A DNA stretch of 64,000 nucleotides from Auanema rhodensis (taxonomy: Eukaryota; Nematoda; Chromadorea; Rhabditida; Rhabditidae): the NCBI GenBank assembly GCA_964057225.1, contig OZ059896.1, positions 1,054,001-1,118,000 on the forward strand, in the 5' to 3' direction. Position numbers and translations under genes: made by a program. Below, piece by piece: positions 53,101-64,000 of the stretch. The notes beneath the pieces were generated by a model that worked only from the letters and a program-made list of their open reading frames with translations, did not search any database and was not told the origin of the DNA. Positions within the stretch are counted from its first letter, which is position 1, and each line of letters begins with the position of its first letter.

Positions 53101-56100
53101 GAGATATGAACTGATATAAGTTCACACTTATATCCTCGATTTTCACCCTGAAGAATTAATTTTTTCGTTGAATAACATTGTCCATCGTTTTTGCCTCGAA
53201 AAAAGGAATCTAAAAACATCTACTTTTCGCTAAATTATTTTGAAATTTTTCGAAAAAATTTTTGTCAAAATGTTTTTGGAAGCAATTTTGAGTGTACATG
53301 GAAACTCAACATACACTAATGCATCATTTTTCAAACGATCATAACTAATTTTTGTATTAAGCGTTTCTCAATGTAGTATAGTGCATTCGATGCGGATTTT
53401 TAAGCTGCGTCGATCTGTACTATCAGATTTGCGCTAGCTTGAAAATGCACCGAGATATCAACTGATATAAGTTCACACCTATATCCTCGATTTTCACCCT
53501 GAAGAATTAATTTTTTCGTTGAATAACATTGTCCATCGTTTTTGCCTTGAAAAAAGGAATCTAAAAACATCTACTTTTCGCTAAATTATTTTGAAATTTT
53601 TTGAAAAAATTTTTGTCAAAATGTTTTTGGAAGCAATTTTGAGTGTACATGGAAACTCAACATACACTAATGCATCATTTTTCAAACGATCATAACTAAT
53701 TTTTGTATTAAGCGTTTCTCAATGTAGTATAGTGCATTCGATGCGGATTTTTAAGCTGCGTCGATCTGTACTATCAGATTTGCGCTAGCTTGAAAATGCA
53801 CCGAGATATCAACTGATATAAGTTCACACCTATATCCTCGATTTTCACCCTGAAGAATTAATTTTTTCGTTGAATAACATTGTCCATCGTTTTTGCCTTG
53901 AAAAAAGGAATCTAAAAACATCTACTTTTCGCTAAATTATTTTGAAATTTTTTGAAAAAATTTTTGTCAAAATGTTTTTGGAAGCAATTTTGAGTGTACA
54001 TGGAAACCCAACATACACTAATGCATCATTTTTCAAACGATCATAACTAATTTTTGTATTAAGCGTTTCTCAATGTAGTATAGTGCATTCGATGCGGATT
54101 TTTAAGCTGCGTCGATCTGTACTATCAGATTTGCGCTAGCTTGAAAATGCACCGAGATATGAACTGATATAAGTTCACACTTATATCCTCGATTTTCACC
54201 CTGAAGAATTAATTTTTTCGTTGAATAACATTGTCCATCGTTTTTGCCTCGAAAAAAGGAATCTAAAAACATCTACTTACCGCTAAATTATTTTGAAATT
54301 TTTCGAAAAAATTTTTGTCAAAATGTTTTTGGAAGCAATTTTGAGTGTACATGGAAACTCAACATACACTAATGCATCATTTTTCAAACGATCATAACTA
54401 ATTTTTGTATTAAGCGTTTCTCAATGTAGTATAGTGCATTCGATGCGGATTTTTAAGCTGCGTCGATCTGTGTTATCAGATTTCCGCTAGCTTAAAAAGG
54501 CACCGAGATATCAACTGATATAAGTTCACACTTATATCCTCGATTTTCACCCTGAAGAATTAATTTTTTCGTTGAATAACATTGTCCATCGTTTTTGCCT
54601 CAAAAAAAGGAATCTGAAAACATCTACTTTTCGCTAAATTATTTTGAAATTTTTCGAAAAAATTTTTGTCAAAATGTTTTTGGAAGCAATTTTGAGTGTA
54701 CATGGAAACTCAACATACACTAATGCATCATTTTTCAAACGATCATAACTAATTTTGGTATAAAGCGTTTCTCAATGTAGTATAGTGCATTCGATGCGGA
54801 TTTTTAAGCTGCGTCGATCTGTACTATCAGATTTGCGCTAGCTTGAAAATGCACCGAGATATCAACTGATATAAGTTCACACTTATATCCTCGATTTTCA
54901 CCCTATAGAATTAATTTTTTCGTTGAATAACATTGTCCATCGTTTTTGCCTCGAAAAAAGGAATCTAAAAACATCTACTTTTCGCTAAATTATTTTGAAA
55001 TTTTTCGAAAAAATTTTTGTCAAAATGTTTTTGGAAGCAATTTTGAGTGTACATGGAAACTCAACATACACTAATGCATCATTTTTCAAACGATCATAAC
55101 TAATTTTTGTATTAAGCGTTTCTCAATGTAGTATAGTGCATTCGATGCGGATTTTTAAGCTGCGTCGATCTGTACTATCAGATTTGCGCTAGCTTGAAAA
55201 TGCACCGAGATATGAACTGATATAAGTTCACACTTATATCCTCGATTTTCACCCTGAAGAATTAATTTTTTCGTTGAATTACATTGTCCTTCGTTTTTGC
55301 CTTGAAAAAAGGAATCTAAAAACATCTACTTTTCGCTAAATTATTTTGAAATTTTTCGAAAAAATTTTTGTCAAAATGTTTTTGGAAGCAATTTTGAGTG
55401 TACATGGAAACTCAACATACACTAATGCATCATTTTTCAAACGATCATAACTAATTTTGGTATTAAGCGTTTCTCAATGTGATATAGTGCATTCGATGCG
55501 GATTTTTAAGCTGCGTCGATCTGTGTTATCAAATTTCCGCTAGCTTAAAAATGCACCGAGATATCAACTGATATAAGTTCACACTTATATCCTCGGTTTT
55601 CACCCTGAAGAATTAATTTTTTCGTTGAATAACATTGTCCATCGTTTTTGCCTCGAAAAAAGGAATCTAAAAACATCTACTTTTCGCTAAATTATTTTGA
55701 AATTTTTTGAAAAAATTTTTGTCAAAATGTTTTTGGAAGCAATTTGGAGTGTACATGGAAACTCAACATACACTAATGCATCATTTTTCAAACGATCATA
55801 ACTAATTTTTGTATTAAGCGTTTCTCAATGTAGTATAGTGCATTCGATGCGGATTTTTAAGCTGCGTCGATCTGTACTATCAGATTTGCGCTAGCTTGAA
55901 AATGCACCGAGATATGAACTGATATAAGTTCACACTTATATCCTCGATTTTCACCCTGAAGAATTAATTTTTTCGTTGAATTACATTGTCCTTCGTTTTT
56001 GCCTTGAAAAAAAGAATCTAAAAACATCTACTTTTCGCTAAATTATTTTGAAATTTTTCGAAAAAATTTTTGTCAAAATGTTTTTGGAAGCAATGTTGAG

Positions 56101-56502
56101 TGTACATGGAAACTCAACATACACTAATGCATCATTTTTCAAACGATCATAACTAAATTTTGTATTAAGCGTTTCTCAATGTAGTATAGTGCATTCGATG
56201 CGGATTTTTAAGCTGCGTCGATCTGTACTATCAGATTTGCGCTAGCTTGAAAATGCACCGAGATATCAACTGATATAAGTTCACACTTATATCCTCGATT
56301 TTCACCCTGAAGAATTAATTTTTTCGTTGAATAACATTGTCCATCGTTTTTGCCTCGAAAAAAGGAATCTAAAAACATCTACTTTTCGCTAAATTATTTT
56401 GAAATTTTTCGAAAAAATTTTTGTCAAAATGTTTTTGGAAGCAATGTTGAGTGTACATGGAAACTCAACATACACTAATGCATCATTTTTCAAACGATCA
56501 TA
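50186..56502. repeat. 18-mer HOR, copy 1 (6317 bp)
   Basis: Eighteen monomers, one of them 350 bp (51590). It begins with an internal two-monomer duplication: 50186-50887 and 50888-51589 both read CTCGGTTTTC/CAATTTGGAG, then GGATGTTTAAG/GCTGGC. The last monomer (56152) looks like a fusion of the types at 49484 (front, CTAAATTTTG) and 49835 (rear, CAATGTTGAG). Confidence 0.88.
51590..51939. repeat. 350-bp monomer (T deleted near position 254), copy 1
   Basis: It has GAAATTTTCG and CAATGTTGAG with a private AACAACTAC (usually AACATCTAC). It is repeated exactly in type at 57907, 6317 bp downstream. Confidence 0.85.
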
Positions 56503-57906
56503 ACTAATTTTTGTATTAAGCTTTTCTTAATGTAGTATAGTGCATTCGATGCGGATTTTTAAGCTGCGTCGATCTGTGTTATCAAATTTCCGCTAGCTTA
56601 AAAATGCACCGAGATATCAACTGATATAAGTTCACACTTATATCCTCGGTTTTCACCCTGAAGAATTAATTTTTTCGTTGAATAACATTGTCCATCGTTT
56701 TTGCCTCGAAAAAAGGAATCTAAAAACATCTACTTTTCGCTAAATTATTTTGAAATTTTTTGAAAAAATTTTTGTCAAAATGTTTTTGGAAGCAATTTGG
56801 AGTGTACATGGAAACTCAACATACACTAATGCATCATTTTTCAAACGATCATAACTAATTTTTGTATTAAGCGTTTCTCAATGTAGTATAGTGCATTCGA
56901 TGCGGATGTTTAAGCTGCGTCGATCTGTACTATCAGATTTGCGCTGGCTTGAAAATGCACCGAGATATCAACTGATATAAGTTCACACCTATATCCTCGA
57001 TTTTCACCCTGAAGAATTAATTTTTTCGTTGAATAACATTGTCCATCGTTTTTGCCTTGAAAAAAGGAATCTAAAAACATCTACTTTTTGCTAAATTATT
57101 CTGAAATTTTTCGAAAAAATTTTTGTCAAAATGTTTTTGGAAGCAATTTTGAGTGTACATGGAAACTCAACATACACTAATGCATCATTTTTCAAACGAT
57201 CATAACTTATTTTTGTATTAAGCGTTTCTCAATGTAGTATAGTGCATTCGATGCGGATTTTTAAGCTGCGTCGATCTGTGTTATCAAATTTCCGCTAGCT
57301 TAAAAATGCACCGAGATATCAACTGATATAAGTTCACACTTATATCCTCGGTTTTCACCCTGAAGAATTAATTTTTTCGTTGAATAACATTGTCCATCGT
57401 TTTTGCCTCGAAAAAAGGAATCTAAAAACATCTACTTTTCGCTAAATTATTTTGAAATTTTTTGAAAAAATTTTTGTCAAAATGTTTTTGGAAGCAATTT
57501 GGAGTGTACATGGAAACTCAACATACACTAATGCATCATTTTTCAAACGATCATAACTAATTTTTGTATTAAGCGTTTCTCAATGTAGTATAGTGCATTC
57601 GATGCGAATGTTTAAGCTGCGTCGATCTGTACTATCAGATTTGCGCTGGCTTGAAAATGCACCGAGATATCAACTGATATAAGTTCACACCTATATCCTC
57701 GATTTTCACCCTGAAGAATTAATTTTTTCGTTGAATAACATTGTCCATCGTTTTTGCCTTGAAAAAAGGAATCTAAAAACATCTACTTTTTGCTAAATTA
57801 TTCTGAAATTTTTCGAAAAAATTTTTGTCAAAATGTTTTTGGAAGCAATTTTGAGTGTACATGGAAACTCAACATACACTAATGCATCATTTTTCAAACG
57901 ATCATA

Positions 57907-58256
57907 ACTTATTTTTGTATTAAGCGTTTCTCAATGTAGTATAGTGCATTCGATGCGGATTTTTAAGCTGCGTCGATCTGTACTATCAGATTTGCGCTAG
58001 CTCGAAAATGCACCGAGATATCAACTGATATAAGTTCACACTTATATCCTCGATTTTCACCCTGAAGAATTAATTTTTTCGTTGAATAACATTGTCCATC
58101 GTTTTTGCCTCGAAAAAAGGAATCTAAAAACAACTACTTTTCGCTAAATTATTTTGAAATTTTCGAAAAAATTTTTGTCAAAATGTTTTTGGAAGCAATG
58201 TTGAGTGTACATGGAAACTCAACATACACTAATGCATCATTTTTCAAACGATCATA
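57907..58256. repeat. 350-bp monomer (T deleted near position 254), copy 2
   Basis: It is the partner of the copy at 51590 and shares its otherwise unique AACAACTAC. Together they anchor the 18-monomer HOR. Confidence 0.85.
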
Positions 58257-61200
58257 ACTAAATTTTGTATTAAGCGTTTCTCAATGTAGTATAGTGCATT
58301 CGATGCGGATTTTTAAGCTGCGTCGATCTGTACTATCAGATTTGCGCTAGCTTGAAAATGCACCGAGATATCAACTGATATAAGTTCACACTTATATCCT
58401 CGATTTTCACCCTGAAGAATTAATTTTTTCGTTGAATAACATTGTCCATCGTTTTTGCCTCGAAAAAAGGAATCTAAAAACATCTACTTTTCGCTAAATT
58501 ATTTTGAAATTTTTCGAAAAAATTTTTGTCAAAATGTTTTTGGAAGCAATTTTGAGTGTACATGGAAACTCAACATACACTAATGCATCATTTTCCAAAC
58601 GATCATAACTAACTTTTGTATTAAGCTTTTCTTAATGTAGTATATTGCATTCGATGCGGGTTTTTAAGCTGCGTCGATCTGTGTTATCAGATTTCCGCTA
58701 GCTTAAAAAGGCACCGAGATATCAACTGATATAAGTTCACACTTATATCCTCGATTTTCACCCTGAAGAATTAATTTTTTCGTTGAATAACATTGTCCAT
58801 CGTTTTTTCCTCAAAAAAAGGAATCTGAAAACATCTACTTTTCGCTAAATTATTTTGAAATTTTTCGAAAAAATTTTTGTCAAAATGTTTTTGGAAGCAA
58901 TTTTGAGTGTACATGGAAACTCAACATACACTAATGCATCATTTTCCAAACGATCATAACTAACTTTTGTATTAAGCTTTTCTTAATGTAGTATATTGCA
59001 TTCGATGCGGATTTTTAAGCTGCGTCGATCTGTGTTATCAGATTTCCGCTAGCTTAAAAAGGCACCGAGATATCAACTGATATAAGTTCACACTTATATC
59101 CTCGATTTTCACCCTGAAGAATTAATTTTTTCGTTGAATAACATTGTCCATCGTTTTTGCCTCAAAAAAAGGAATCTGAAAACATCTACTTTTCGCTAAA
59201 TTATTTTGAAATTTTTCGAAAAAATTTTTGTCAAAATGTTTTTGGAAGCAATTTTGAGTGTACATGGAAACTCAACATACACTAATGCATCATTTTTCAA
59301 ACGATCATAACTAATTTTGGTATAAAGCGTTTCTCAATGTAGTATAGTGCATTCGATGCGGATTTTTAAGCTGCGTCGATCTGTACTATCAGATTTGCGC
59401 TAGCTTGAAAATGCACCGAGATATGAACTGATATAAGTTCACACTTATATCCTCGATTTTCACCCTGAAGAATTAATTTTTTCGTTGAATAACATTGTCC
59501 ATCGTTTTTGCCTCGAAAAAAGGAATCTAAAAACATCTACTTTTCGCTAAATTATTTTGAAATTTTTCGAAAAAATTTTTGTCAAAATGTTTTTGGAAGC
59601 AATTTTGAGTGTACATGGAAACTCAACATACACTAATGCATCATTTTTCAAACGATCATAACTAATTTTTGTATTAAGCGTTTCTCAATGTAGTATAGTG
59701 CATTCGATGCGGATTTTTAAGCTGCGTCGATCTGTACTATCAGATTTGCGCTAGCTTGAAAATGCACCGAGATATCAACTGATATAAGTTCACACCTATA
59801 TCCTCGATTTTCACCCTGAAGAATTAATTTTTTCGTTGAATAACATTGTCCATCGTTTTTGCCTTGAAAAAAGGAATCTAAAAACATCTACTTTTCGCTA
59901 AATTATTTTGAAATTTTTTGAAAAAATTTTTGTCAAAATGTTTTTGGAAGCAATTTTGAGTGTACATGGAAACTCAACATACACTAATGCATCATTTTTC
60001 AAACGATCATAACTAATTTTTGTATTAAGCGTTTCTCAATGTAGTATAGTGCATTCGATGCGGATTTTTAAGCTGCGTCGATCTGTACTATCAGATTTGC
60101 GCTAGCTTGAAAATGCACCGAGATATCAACTGATATAAGTTCACACTTATATCCTCGATTTTCACCCTGAAGAATTAATTTTTTCGTTGAATAACATTGT
60201 CCATCGTTTTTGCCTCGAAAAAAGGAATCTAAAAACATCTACTTTTCGCTAAATTATTTTGAAATTTTTCGAAAAAATTTTTGTCAAAATGTTTTTGGAA
60301 GCAATTTTGAGTGTACATGGAAACTCAACATACACTAATGCATCATTTTCCAAACGATCATAACTAACTTTTGTATTAAGCTTTTCTTAATGTAGTATAT
60401 TGCATTCGATGCGGGTTTTTAAGCTGCGTCGATCTGTGTTATCAGATTTCCGCTAGCTTAAAAAGGCACCGAGATATCAACTGATATAAGTTCACACTTA
60501 TATCCTCGATTTTCACCCTGAAGAATTAATTTTTTCGTTGAATAACATTGTCCATCGTTTTTTCCTCAAAAAAAGGAATCTGAAAACATCTACTTTTCGC
60601 TAAATTATTTTGAAATTTTTCGAAAAAATTTTTGTCAAAATGTTTTTGGAAGCAATTTTGAGTGTACATGGAAACTCAACATACACTAATGCATCATTTT
60701 CCAAACGATCATAACTAACTTTTGTATTAAGCTTTTCTTAATGTAGTATATTGCATTCGATGCGGATTTTTAAGCTGCGTCGATCTGTGTTATCAGATTT
60801 CCGCTAGCTTAAAAAGGCACCGAGATATCAACTGATATAAGTTCACACTTATATCCTCGATTTTCACCCTGAAGAATTAATTTTTTCGTTGAATAACATT
60901 GTCCATCGTTTTTGCCTCAAAAAAAGGAATCTGAAAACATCTACTTTTCGCTAAATTATTTTGAAATTTTTCGAAAAAATTTTTGTCAAAATGTTTTTGG
61001 AAGCAATTTTGAGTGTACATGGAAACTCAACATACACTAATGCATCATTTTTCAAACGATCATAACTAATTTTGGTATAAAGCGTTTCTCAATGTAGTAT
61101 AGTGCATTCGATGCGGATTTTTAAGCTGCGTCGATCTGTACTATCAGATTTGCGCTAGCTTGAAAATGCACCGAGATATGAACTGATATAAGTTCACACT

Positions 61201-61766
61201 TATATCCTCGATTTTCACCCTGAAGAATTAATTTTTTCGTTGAATAACATTGTCCATCGTTTTTGCCTCGAAAAAAGGAATCTAAAAACATCTACTTTTC
61301 GCTAAATTATTTTGAAATTTTTCGAAAAAATTTTTGTCAAAATGTTTTTGGAAGCAATTTTGAGTGTACATGGAAACTCAACATACACTAATGCATCATT
61401 TTTCAAACGATCATAACTAATTTTTGTATTAAGCGTTTCTCAATGTAGTATAGTGCATTCGATGCGGATTTTTAAGCTGCGTCGATCTGTACTATCAGAT
61501 TTGCGCTAGCTTGAAAATGCACCGAGATATCAACTGATATAAGTTCACACCTATATCCTCGATTTTCACCCTGAAGAATTAATTTTTTCGTTGAATAACA
61601 TTGTCCATCGTTTTTGCCTTGAAAAAAGGAATCTAAAAACATCTACTTTTCGCTAAATTATTTTGAAATTTTTTGAAAAAATTTTTGTCAAAATGTTTTT
61701 GGAAGCAATTTTGAGTGTACATGGAAACTCAACATACACTAATGCATCATTTTTCAAACGATCATA
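58257..61766. repeat. Nested 5-mer tandem duplication (2 x 1755 bp)
   Basis: 58257-60011 and 60012-61766 carry the same five types: S' copy; CTAACTTTTG/GCGGGTTT; CTAACTTTTG; TTTGGTATAAAG/GATATGAAC; CACACC. Copy 1 has this block only once (51940-53694), so the duplication occurred after the 18-mer was copied. Confidence 0.88.
60012..60362. repeat. Chimeric junction monomer of the nested duplication
   Basis: It starts CTAATTTTTG like the monomer expected at this point (53695 type), but then matches the block-opening type at 58257 (CACACTT, CTCGAA, TTTTCC). The latter begins CTAAATTTTG. The exchange therefore lies between monomer positions of about 6 and 136. Confidence 0.7.
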
Positions 61767-63872
61767 ACTAATTTTTGTATTAAGCGTTTCTCAATGTAGT
61801 ATAGTGTATTCGATGCGGATTTTTAAGCTGCGTCGATCTGTACTATCAGATTTGCGCTAGCTTGAAAATGCACCGAGATATCAACTGATATAAGTTCACA
61901 CCTATATCCTCGATTTTCACCCTGAAGAATTAATTTTTTCGTTGAATAACATTGTCCATCGTTTTTGCCTTGAAAAAAGGAATCTAAAAACATCTACTTT
62001 TCGCTAAATTATTTTGAAATTTTTTGAAAAAATTTTTGTCAAAATGTTTTTGGAAGCAATTTTGAGTGTACATGGAAACCCAACATACACTAATGCATCA
62101 TTTTTCAAACGATCATAACTAATTTTTGTATTAAGCGTTTCTCAATGTAGTATAGTGCATTCGATGCGGATTTTTAAGCTGCGTCGATCTGTACTATCAG
62201 ATTTGCGCTAGCTTGAAAATGCACCGAGATATGAACTGATATAAGTTCACACTTATATCCTCGATTTTCACCCTGAAGAATTAATTTTTTCGTTGAATAA
62301 CATTGTCCATCGTTTTTGCCTCGAAAAAAGGAATCTAAAAACATCTACTTACCGCTAAATTATTTTGAAATTTTTCGAAAAAATTTTTGTCAAAATGTTT
62401 TTGGAAGCAATTTTGAGTGTACATGGAAACTCAACATACACTAATGCATCATTTTTCAAACGATCATAACTAATTTTTGTATTAAGCGTTTCTCAATGTA
62501 GTATAGTGCATTCGATGCGGATTTTTAAGCTGCGTCGATCTGTGTTATCAGATTTCCGCTAGCTTAAAAAGGCACCGAGATATCAACTGATATAAGTTCA
62601 CACTTATATCCTCGATTTTCACCCTGAAGAATTAATTTTTTCGTTGAATAACATTGTCCATCGTTTTTGCCTCAAAAAAAGGAATCTGAAAACATCTACT
62701 TTTCGCTAAATTATTTTGAAATTTTTCGAAAAAATTTTTGTCAAAATGTTTTTGGAAGCAATTTTGAGTGTACATGGAAACTCAACATACACTAATGCAT
62801 CATTTTTCAAACGATCATAACTAATTTTGGTATAAAGCGTTTCTCAATGTAGTATAGTGCATTCGATGCGGATTTTTAAGCTGCGTCGATCTGTACTATC
62901 AGATTTGCGCTAGCTTGAAAATGCACCGAGATATCAACTGATATAAGTTCACACTTATATCCTCGATTTTCACCCTATAGAATTAATTTTTTCGTTGAAT
63001 AACATTGTCCATCGTTTTTGCCTCGAAAAAAGGAATCTAAAAACATCTACTTTTCGCTAAATTATTTTGAAATTTTTCGAAAAAATTTTTGTCAAAATGT
63101 TTTTGGAAGCAATTTTGAGTGTACATGGAAACTCAACATACACTAATGCATCATTTTTCAAACGATCATAACTAATTTTTGTATTAAGCGTTTCTCAATG
63201 TAGTATAGTGCATTCGATGCGGATTTTTAAGCTGCGTCGATCTGTACTATCAGATTTGCGCTAGCTTGAAAATGCACCGAGATATGAACTGATATAAGTT
63301 CACACTTATATCCTCGATTTTCACCCTGAAGAATTAATTTTTTCGTTGAATTACATTGTCCTTCGTTTTTGCCTTGAAAAAAGGAATCTAAAAACATCTA
63401 CTTTTCGCTAAATTATTTTGAAATTTTTCGAAAAAATTTTTGTCAAAATGTTTTTGGAAGCAATTTTGAGTGTACATGGAAACTCAACATACACTAATGC
63501 ATCATTTTTCAAACGATCATAACTAATTTTGGTATTAAGCGTTTCTCAATGTGATATAGTGCATTCGATGCGGATTTTTAAGCTGCGTCGATCTGTGTTA
63601 TCAAATTTCCGCTAGCTTAAAAATGCACCGAGATATCAACTGATATAAGTTCACACTTATATCCTCGGTTTTCACCCTGAAGAATTAATTTTTTCGTTGA
63701 ATAACATTGTCCATCGTTTTTGCCTCGAAAAAAGGAATCTAAAAACATCTACTTTTCGCTAAATTATTTTGAAATTTTTTGAAAAAATTTTTGTCAAAAT
63801 GTTTTTGGAAGCAATTTGGAGTGTACATGGAAACTCAACATACACTAATGCATCATTTTTCAAACGATCATA

Positions 63873-64000
63873 ACTAATTTTTGTATTAAGCGTTTCTCAA
63901 TGTAGTATAGTGCATTCGATGCGGATTTTTAAGCTGCGTCGATCTGTACTATCAGATTTGCGCTAGCTTGAAAATGCACCGAGATATGAACTGATATAAG
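63873..64000. repeat. Partial monomer at right edge
   Basis: The first 128 bases of the 183rd monomer, with GATATGAAC. It corresponds to the monomer at 55801 in HOR copy 1. The array clearly continues beyond the window. Confidence 0.97.

Larger units (their letters stand above)
1..64000. repeat. Satellite DNA array, 351-bp monomer, 182.4 copies head to tail
   Basis: The same 351-bp unit recurs without interruption from the first to the last base. Unit starts fall at 1, 352, 703, 1054, 1405, 1755 and so on to 63873. The total offset from perfect 351 phasing is ten bases, one for each of ten single-base-deleted copies. All units have the same orientation. There is no unique sequence, insertion, inversion, gene or RNA in the window. 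Copies differ mostly by a handful of substitutions that are shared among groups of monomers, which is the signature of concerted evolution by unequal exchange and conversion. The array reaches both edges, so its true size is larger than 64 kb. Function is not visible in the sequence; a centromeric or pericentromeric location is inferred from the class of DNA. Confidence 0.99.
50186..64000. repeat. Domain IV: tandem 18-monomer HOR, truncated by window edge
   Basis: Monomers starting at 50186-56152 (18 copies, 6317 bp) recur from 56503 onward in the same order. The exception is a five-monomer block duplicated inside the second copy. Shared rare markers include GGATGTTTAAG, AACAACTAC, CTAACTTTTG with GTATATTGC, GTTTTTTCCTC, GGAAACCCAAC, CTTACCGCT and GTGATATAG. 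This is the longest and most recent-looking HOR in the window. Confidence 0.9.
56503..64000. repeat. 18-mer HOR, copy 2, with internal 5-mer gain, incomplete
   Basis: It follows copy 1 monomer by monomer for ten units (56503-60011), repeats five of them (60012-61766), and then continues with the rest to the window edge. Subtracting 1755 bp from its 7498 bp leaves 5743 bp aligned with 50186-55928. I noticed two isolated differences: GCGAATG near 57605 against GCGGATG, and AGTGTATTCG near 61805 against AGTGCATTCG. Confidence 0.88.

Noticed and set aside
1-64000. CRISPR-like direct repeat array
   Set aside because: Repeats are 351 bp and contiguous, with no unique spacers between them and no cas genes.
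1-64000. Transposable element remnants, telomere repeats, tRNA or rRNA genes
   Set aside because: Every stretch is accounted for by a satellite monomer; no terminal repeats, target-site duplications, telomeric motifs or RNA-gene boxes interrupt the array.
56503-64000. Assembly duplication as the source of the second 18-mer copy
   Set aside because: Not fully excluded, but private changes (near 57605 and 61805) and the extra nested 5-mer argue for a real second copy. Only spanning long reads can settle it.

Overview
The whole 64 kb window is one uninterrupted satellite-DNA array. A monomer of 351 bp (68% A+T by hand count of the first copy) is repeated head to tail, always in the same orientation. 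There are 182 complete copies and a 128-bp partial copy at the right edge. Counting from base 1, every monomer starts with ACTAATTTTT or a close variant. Only ten copies depart from 351 bp, and each of those is 350 bp through a single-base deletion. I found no protein-coding gene, RNA gene, transposon, CRISPR array or unique sequence.

This points to a eukaryotic heterochromatic (centromeric, pericentromeric, or sex/B-chromosome) block. Long A+T-rich monomers of about 350 bp in multi-kilobase homogenised arrays are well known in insects, tenebrionid beetles among them. I do not recognise this satellite family and cannot name the species.

Substitutions shared between copies show higher-order repeat (HOR) structure and four local dialects. 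Domain I (1-18251) has HOR units of 5, 7, 8, 8, 7, 5 and 6 monomers. Six of the seven units contain a constant four-monomer core, and the spacer monomers before it vary in number. Domain II (18252-33338) is dominated by a linked haplotype at monomer positions 76-98 and by one-base-deleted copies; its HORs are of 2, 3, 6 and 13 monomers. Domain III (33339-50185) mixes three simple variants (CACACC, CCCTATAG and GATATGAAC) in 2-, 4- and 5-mer patterns. Domain IV (50186-64000) holds two tandem copies of an 18-monomer, 6317-bp HOR. The second copy carries an extra 1755-bp five-monomer duplication and runs off the window edge.

Several monomers are visible chimeras of two types, as expected from unequal crossing-over. 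Inside the monomer there are three dyads, a stretch of roughly helically spaced A/T tracts, and a nuclear-receptor-like everted repeat created by one common variant. The functional meaning of these is inference. The short repeated open frames are by-products of the repeat and are not annotated as genes.
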